Shown here in pieces: positions 4,885 through 7,388 of a DNA stretch of 7,388 nucleotides. The stretch comes from DASPKW01 sp038244055 (GTDB lineage: Bacteria; Planctomycetota; Phycisphaerae; Tepidisphaerales; Tepidisphaeraceae). The notes under the pieces were generated by a model, which saw only the letters and a program-made list of their open reading frames with translations, did no database searches and was not told where the DNA came from. The position numbers and the translations under genes were made by a program. Numbering within the stretch: the stretch's first letter is position 1; each line of letters opens with the position of its first letter. The stretch is from NCBI GenBank assembly GCA_038244055.1, contig JBBRTW010000377.1, positions 1 to 7,388 of the forward strand, read 5' to 3'.

Positions 4885-6498
4885 TTACACCAGCGTCGGT
4901 ATCCGATACACAAAATGCTGCACCAGGATCCAGGTGATCAGCATGACAATAACGGCGCTGATGCCCCAGTAGATTCGCCGCATGTGTTTGTCGAAGCGGC
5001 CGGTGCAGTTGGGGTGGGCGGAGAGTTCCTGCAAATAGCGGATGCGCTTGCCGATGGAGCCGTGCAGCCATTCGTGGGCGTGGATGGGGATGTTATTGAC
5101 CTGGGCGACGCGCTGCAGGGCGGAGACGACCATGGCCGCGCCGTATTCGCCGACGTAGGACTGCCGCGGAGACTGCGCGCCCATCGGCCCGGCCGAGAGC
5201 AGCTCGACCTCCCCCGAGCCGAGCGAGGCGGTGGCGAGTTTATGGACGAAGAGCCCGGCCGGGGGGGAAGACTGGCCGGTGGCGGCTTCGGGATTGAGAT
5301 GGGAAATGACCACGGCCGAGCCGGTCTGCGTCATCTGCATCGTGCGGGCCGCGAAGACATCCGCCTGGCGCTCGAAGCGGCGGCTGAGCAGGCCGAAGAG
5401 CGGGCCGAAAAGGCACATCTGGACGACGGGGGCGAGTTGGGCCTGGAGGTTTTCATCCCGGCCGACGCGGGGGATGAGATTGAGCAGGAGCATGGCCGGG
5501 CCAACGGTGAGCAGGGCCAGGCCGATGAAGAAGATGGCGTACCACCAGAGATGGCGATGCACGACATGGCCCATCTCATGGGCGAAGACGGCTTCGATCT
5601 CTTCATCCTTCATCGTCTCCAATAAAAGATCGGAGAGGAAGATGTAGCGGATTTGCGGGAAGAGGCCCATGACCATGGCGTTGCCGAGGAGCGACTGCGT
5701 GCGCCAGAGGAGGACATCCTTGCAGCGGATGCCGGTTTTGGCGCAGAGCACTTCGAGGCGCTTGCGCAGTGGGTAATCGGGCGGGAGCGGTTCGGTGGGG
5801 ATGGCCCGGCGGATGAGCTCGGGGGCGAAGATGAAAACGATCGCGGTCAGGGGGAGCATCAGGCTGTCGGCGGCATCGGCGGACATGGGCTTGTCGGCGA
5901 TGAGGTTCCACCCCAGGGCGATCAGGTCGCGGCAAAGGACAATCAGGAAAGCGGGGGAGAGGGTGAGGAGGACCTGGATACGAAACTGCAGTCCAAAGAA
6001 CATTGGGAAGGTGGGCGGGGGATGGATGGGGTGGCCCTCATCGGCCTGGTAGAGGAGGTTTTGTTCCTTGAGGGCGCGGTCGGCGGGGAACTGGGCCCAC
6101 CAGAGGGCCATCCAGGTGAGCAGGGGGGGGAGGGTGCCGATGAACAGGCCGGGGAAGCGCCAGTATCCGCGAAAGACTGCGTACGAGGGATCGAGCGGGT
6201 CGACGATCGAATTGGCGACTCTGCCCCATCCCAGGACGAACAGGCCGACGGCGAACCAGATGGGGATGAAATAGCGGCCGATCTCGGTGATGTTGTTATA
6301 GCGATCGAGAACCCGGCCAAGGCGATCATCGGCGACCCGGCGGGCCAGGGAGAGGCTCAGGAGGCGGATGCTGATGATGAGGAAGGCGTAAGCGCCGAAA
6401 AAGAGAGTCATCCCGCTCTCAGCCGGGAGGCTGATGGAGAGGTTATCCCGAGGAATCATCCACAGGACCAGGAGGAAGAGGAGGAGAAGTCGCGACAT
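4885..6498 (-). CDS. Polytopic membrane M48 family zinc metallopeptidase
   Basis: The 537-residue product has the zinc-binding HEMGH motif at 307-311 (ligands His307 and His311, catalytic Glu308), a probable third ligand Glu376 in FERQAD, and a HGSIGKRI segment at 479-486 that fits the conserved C-terminal part of M48 enzymes. M48 peptidases such as HtpX and Ste24 cleave membrane proteins or prenylated peptides with the active site at the membrane face. About six hydrophobic segments precede the protease domain (near 3-15, 31-50, 75-92, 115-135, 174-200 and 212-229), one or two follow HEMGH (about 317-340 and 355-371), and one lies near the C-terminus (509-530). This is longer than HtpX (about 290 residues), and the N-terminal membrane part is not one I recognise. 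Its substrate is unknown. It diverges from the transporter at 6616. No Shine-Dalgarno sequence is seen; the start is the first ATG before the first hydrophobic segment. Confidence 0.93.
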   Translation of the reverse strand: MSRLLLLFLLVLWMIPRDNLSISLPAESGMTLFFGAYAFLIISIRLLSLSLARRVADDRLGRVLDRYNNITEIGRYFIPIWFAVGLFVLGWGRVANSIVDPLDPSYAVFRGYWRFPGLFIGTLPPLLTWMALWWAQFPADRALKEQNLLYQADEGHPIHPPPTFPMFFGLQFRIQVLLTLSPAFLIVLCRDLIALGWNLIADKPMSADAADSLMLPLTAIVFIFAPELIRRAIPTEPLPPDYPLRKRLEVLCAKTGIRCKDVLLWRTQSLLGNAMVMGLFPQIRYIFLSDLLLETMKDEEIEAVFAHEMGHVVHRHLWWYAIFFIGLALLTVGPAMLLLNLIPRVGRDENLQAQLAPVVQMCLFGPLFGLLSRRFERQADVFAARTMQMTQTGSAVVISHLNPEAATGQSSPPAGLFVHKLATASLGSGEVELLSAGPMGAQSPRQSYVGEYGAAMVVSALQRVAQVNNIPIHAHEWLHGSIGKRIRYLQELSAHPNCTGRFDKHMRRIYWGISAVIVMLITWILVQHFVYRIPTLV

Positions 6499-6615
6499 CA
6501 GTTATAGAAAGATACGACCGGCGGCCGGGGTCTGTTTACGGTATACGCGCGGGTGGGCGTTGTCGAGTGGAATCATGGTTGCGTTTGTTGAGTCTGGTGG
6601 GGAATATGCCGCACC
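6499..6615. promoter_or_regulatory. Divergent spacer between the M48 peptidase and the MFS gene
   Basis: This 117-bp gap must hold the upstream signals for both divergent genes. On the minus strand TATAAC lies only a few nt before the peptidase ATG, too close for a leadered minus-10 box; a nearly leaderless message is possible. On the plus strand GGTGGGGA (6596-6603) is a weak candidate ribosome-binding site 12 nt before the MFS start. I see no convincing minus-35/minus-10 pair or operator palindrome. Confidence 0.35.
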
Positions 6616-7374
6616 ATGCCCGCATCGCCGGATCAACCCGCTTCATCCGCACCGGTTCCGCCGAGGATCGCGCGGATGTCGCTGGCGCTGCTGCTGGCGA
6701 TCAATTTGTTCAACTATATCGACCGGTACATTCTGGCGGCGGTGGAGCCGGAGATCCGCAAGCAGTTTTTCCCCGCGGCGGCGACCGGGACCGCGGCCTC
6801 GGCCAAGGATGAACTGGCCAAGGCGATGACCAGCACGGGCTGGCTGGCGACGGCGTTTCTGCTCTCTTACATGATCACCGCGCCGCTGTTCGGGCTGATC
6901 GCCAATCGCATGAGCCGGTGGGTGATGGTGGGGATCGCAGTGGCGGTGTGGAGCCTGGCCAGCGGGGCATCGGGGCTGGCGGGGTTGACGACATCATTCG
7001 CGCTGTTGATCCTGACGCGCTGTTTCGTGGGGATCGGTGAGGCCGGTTACGGCCCGGCCGCGCCGGCGCTGATCAGCGAGATGTACCCGCCCGAGCGCAG
7101 GGGCGCGGTGCTGGCGTGGTTTTATATGGCGATCCCGGTGGGGAGCGCGCTGGGGTATGTTTTTGGGGGGATGTTCAACGCGCTGTGGGGGTGGCGATCG
7201 CCGTTTTACATCATGGTGTTGCCGGGGTTGGCGCTGGCGGGGTTGTGTTATTACATGAGGAGGACCGAGCCGAGGTATTTGGCGCGCGGAAAACATAAAG
7301 ACATAAAACATAAGGAGCAGGGCGAGCTGAATGGGGCCGCGCATGTAGATACGCCAAAAAAACTTGAGCTTTGA
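6616..7374 (+). CDS. N-terminal half of a Spinster-like MFS transporter, ending early
   Basis: The 252-residue product carries the first six helices of a major facilitator transporter. TM1 includes NLFNYIDRYILA (30-41), typical of the Spinster-like group. The TM2-TM3 loop is a motif-A variant (GLIANRMSR, 93-101), TM4 has RCFVGIGEAGYGPAAPALIS (135-154), and TM6 ends near 213. Family members have about 12 helices and over 400 residues, so the second half is missing. After TM6 the frame passes through a repeat-B arm (KHKDIKHKE, 226-234) and ends at TGA 7372-7374. A run of seven A lies just before (7356-7362); dropping one A would keep a frame (KNLSFEIQKP) open to the window edge. This may be a frameshifted gene, a sequence error, programmed slippage, or a true truncation. 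The substrate is unknown; related proteins move lipids or small organic ions. The start could also be Met21 (6676). Confidence 0.75.
   Translation: MPASPDQPASSAPVPPRIARMSLALLLAINLFNYIDRYILAAVEPEIRKQFFPAAATGTAASAKDELAKAMTSTGWLATAFLLSYMITAPLFGLIANRMSRWVMVGIAVAVWSLASGASGLAGLTTSFALLILTRCFVGIGEAGYGPAAPALISEMYPPERRGAVLAWFYMAIPVGSALGYVFGGMFNALWGWRSPFYIMVLPGLALAGLCYYMRRTEPRYLARGKHKDIKHKEQGELNGAAHVDTPKKLEL
7289..7314 (+). repeat. Solo copy of an element B arm inside the MFS reading frame
   Basis: These 26 nt are identical to the reverse complement of the right arm of element B (1581-1606), 5.7 kb away. No second arm follows in the remaining 74 nt. The copy lies in the frame of the MFS gene, in the hydrophilic loop after TM6, and its AT-rich sequence is translated as Lys/His-rich residues unlike the rest of the protein. 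A 26-base exact match is very unlikely by chance and shows that the repeat is dispersed in this genome. Confidence 0.92.
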
Positions 7375-7388
7375 GATCCAAAAACCGC

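Noticed and set aside
4596..5071. Open frames across element D on both strands
   Set aside because: They translate the octamer repeats into Leu/Phe/Cys- or Arg/Lys-rich runs and have no family resemblance.
5653..6507. 284-codon plus-strand open frame opposite the M48 peptidase
   Set aside because: Acidic, low-complexity shadow of a GC-rich gene with well-defined protease motifs on the other strand.

Overview
The window looks like a piece of a GC-rich planctomycete-type chromosome. The signs are a Tat-exported Gfo/Idh/MocA oxidoreductase, a secreted protein made of leucine-rich repeats plus Cys-rich domains and Pro/Ala/Thr linkers, start codons mostly without a clear Shine-Dalgarno sequence, and intergenic repeats of the ATGGGCATCCTGCCCAT type. 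This assignment is an inference from style, not proof.

Layout from left to right: a possible gene start running off the left edge on the minus strand (87 to 1, weak); an inverted repeat built of heptamers (element A, 103-160); nuoD, complex I 49 kDa subunit (minus, 1408-224); an intergenic stretch with a G-run tract and an AT-rich inverted repeat (element B, 1538-1606); a Tat-signal Gfo/Idh/MocA oxidoreductase (minus, 3017-1650); a 65-bp tandem array capped by an inverted copy (element C, 3062-3285); a secreted LRR protein with three TRASH/YHS-like CCxxC domains (minus, 4554-3295); an inverted repeat of GCAAAGAC-type octamers (element D, 4695-4862); a polytopic M48 zinc metallopeptidase (minus, 6498-4885); a 117-bp divergent spacer; and the N-terminal half of a Spinster-like MFS transporter (plus, 6616-7374), which contains a solo copy of one arm of element B and stops after six membrane helices.

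The protein genes do not form a recognisable pathway. They are separated by 117-330 bp and each gap on the minus strand carries its own repeat element, so they are probably transcribed mostly as single units. The most striking signal is the repeats: four sequence-unrelated elements share one plan (two inverted arms around a short middle, three of them with arms built from 7-9 bp tandem units), and one arm family has reached a coding frame. The LRR plus triple TRASH-like protein is the most unusual gene.
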